Of a stretch of DNA of 64,000 bases, positions 63,916 to 64,000 are shown in pieces. The position numbers were made by a program, and so were the translations under genes. Numbering within the stretch: the stretch's first letter is position 1; each line of letters begins with the position of its first letter. The stretch comes from Phytophthora colocasiae (Eukaryota; Oomycota; Peronosporomycetes; Peronosporales; Peronosporaceae), in the NCBI GenBank assembly GCA_018806915.1, contig JAGKQI010000087.1:930001-994000 (forward strand), in the 5' to 3' direction. The notes under the pieces were generated by a model that was not told the origin of the DNA, searched no databases, and saw only the letters and a program-made list of their open reading frames with translations.

Positions 63916-64000
63916 ACTTCTTATGTAGGTCGCTCAGACCGCTTTCTCAGCTATATTTAGCTCAATTGTCCTGCGATTTAGCTGCGTGATTTGCTGTGGC
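63916..64000. other. Right edge of window, no gene seen
   Basis: 85 bp upstream of the pogo-like gene; no feature recognised. Confidence 0.4.

Overview
The window is nuclear DNA of a plant-pathogenic oomycete, most likely Phytophthora or a close Peronosporales relative. The main evidence is four copies of a secreted effector family (signal peptide, RLLR, DEER, tandem WY/LWY-like units), short GT-AG introns, and a transposon mix typical of these genomes: chromodomain Ty3/Gypsy elements, Tc1-like, MULE, piggyBac, pogo and Crypton. No species can be named from the sequence alone.

Layout. 1-0.85 kb: transposase relic cut by the window edge. 1-5 kb: a broken effector copy and an intact one (672 aa, minus strand), tail to tail. 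5.7-10.4 kb: a Tc1-like element with TA target duplications and ~230 bp inverted ends; it holds its own damaged transposase and a dead Crypton tyrosine recombinase. 11.3-25.1 kb: a MULE with a 9-bp target duplication, split by Gypsy A (11.6-23.3 kb). 26.3-28.8 kb: a dead piggyBac carrying a solo LTR. 30.2-36.4 kb: the only gene-rich island, with effector 3, PRP38-type splicing factor, an alpha/beta-hydrolase-like gene (five exons) and effector 4. 37-39.2 kb: MITEs and unrecognised remnants. 39.2-40.8 kb: an intact-looking Tc1-like element inserted in an LTR fragment. 40.9-59.9 kb: Gypsy C, interrupted by complete Gypsy B (41.1-55.5 kb). 59.9-62 kb: LTR end of a fourth Gypsy, D. 62.1-63.9 kb: a tRNA-like gene and a spliced, frameshifted pogo-like transposase.

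How the parts relate. The two host genes share a 129-bp divergent promoter region, and effectors 3 and 4 flank them. The effectors share upstream blocks as well as coding sequence, so they arose by local segmental duplication. The Gypsy elements all lie on the minus strand and carry, on the opposite strand just inside the left LTR, an extra ORF that is not gag or pol. A and B have near-identical LTR pairs but broken or deleted pol genes, which suggests recent movement in trans. Their order of insertion can be read from nesting: A into the MULE, B into C, Tc1-2 into an LTR fragment.

Most unusual: Gypsy C is packed from end to end, through conserved pol coding sequence, with short near-perfect inverted repeats (arms 7-13 bp, loops mostly 0-10 nt) roughly every 40-60 bp. 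Gypsy A, B and D instead each show their own reiterated short motif (TCCGGA; TTGGA/TCCAA; TTTCAGAGTCT) in LTR and coding sequence alike. I know of no description of such element-specific sequence dialects.
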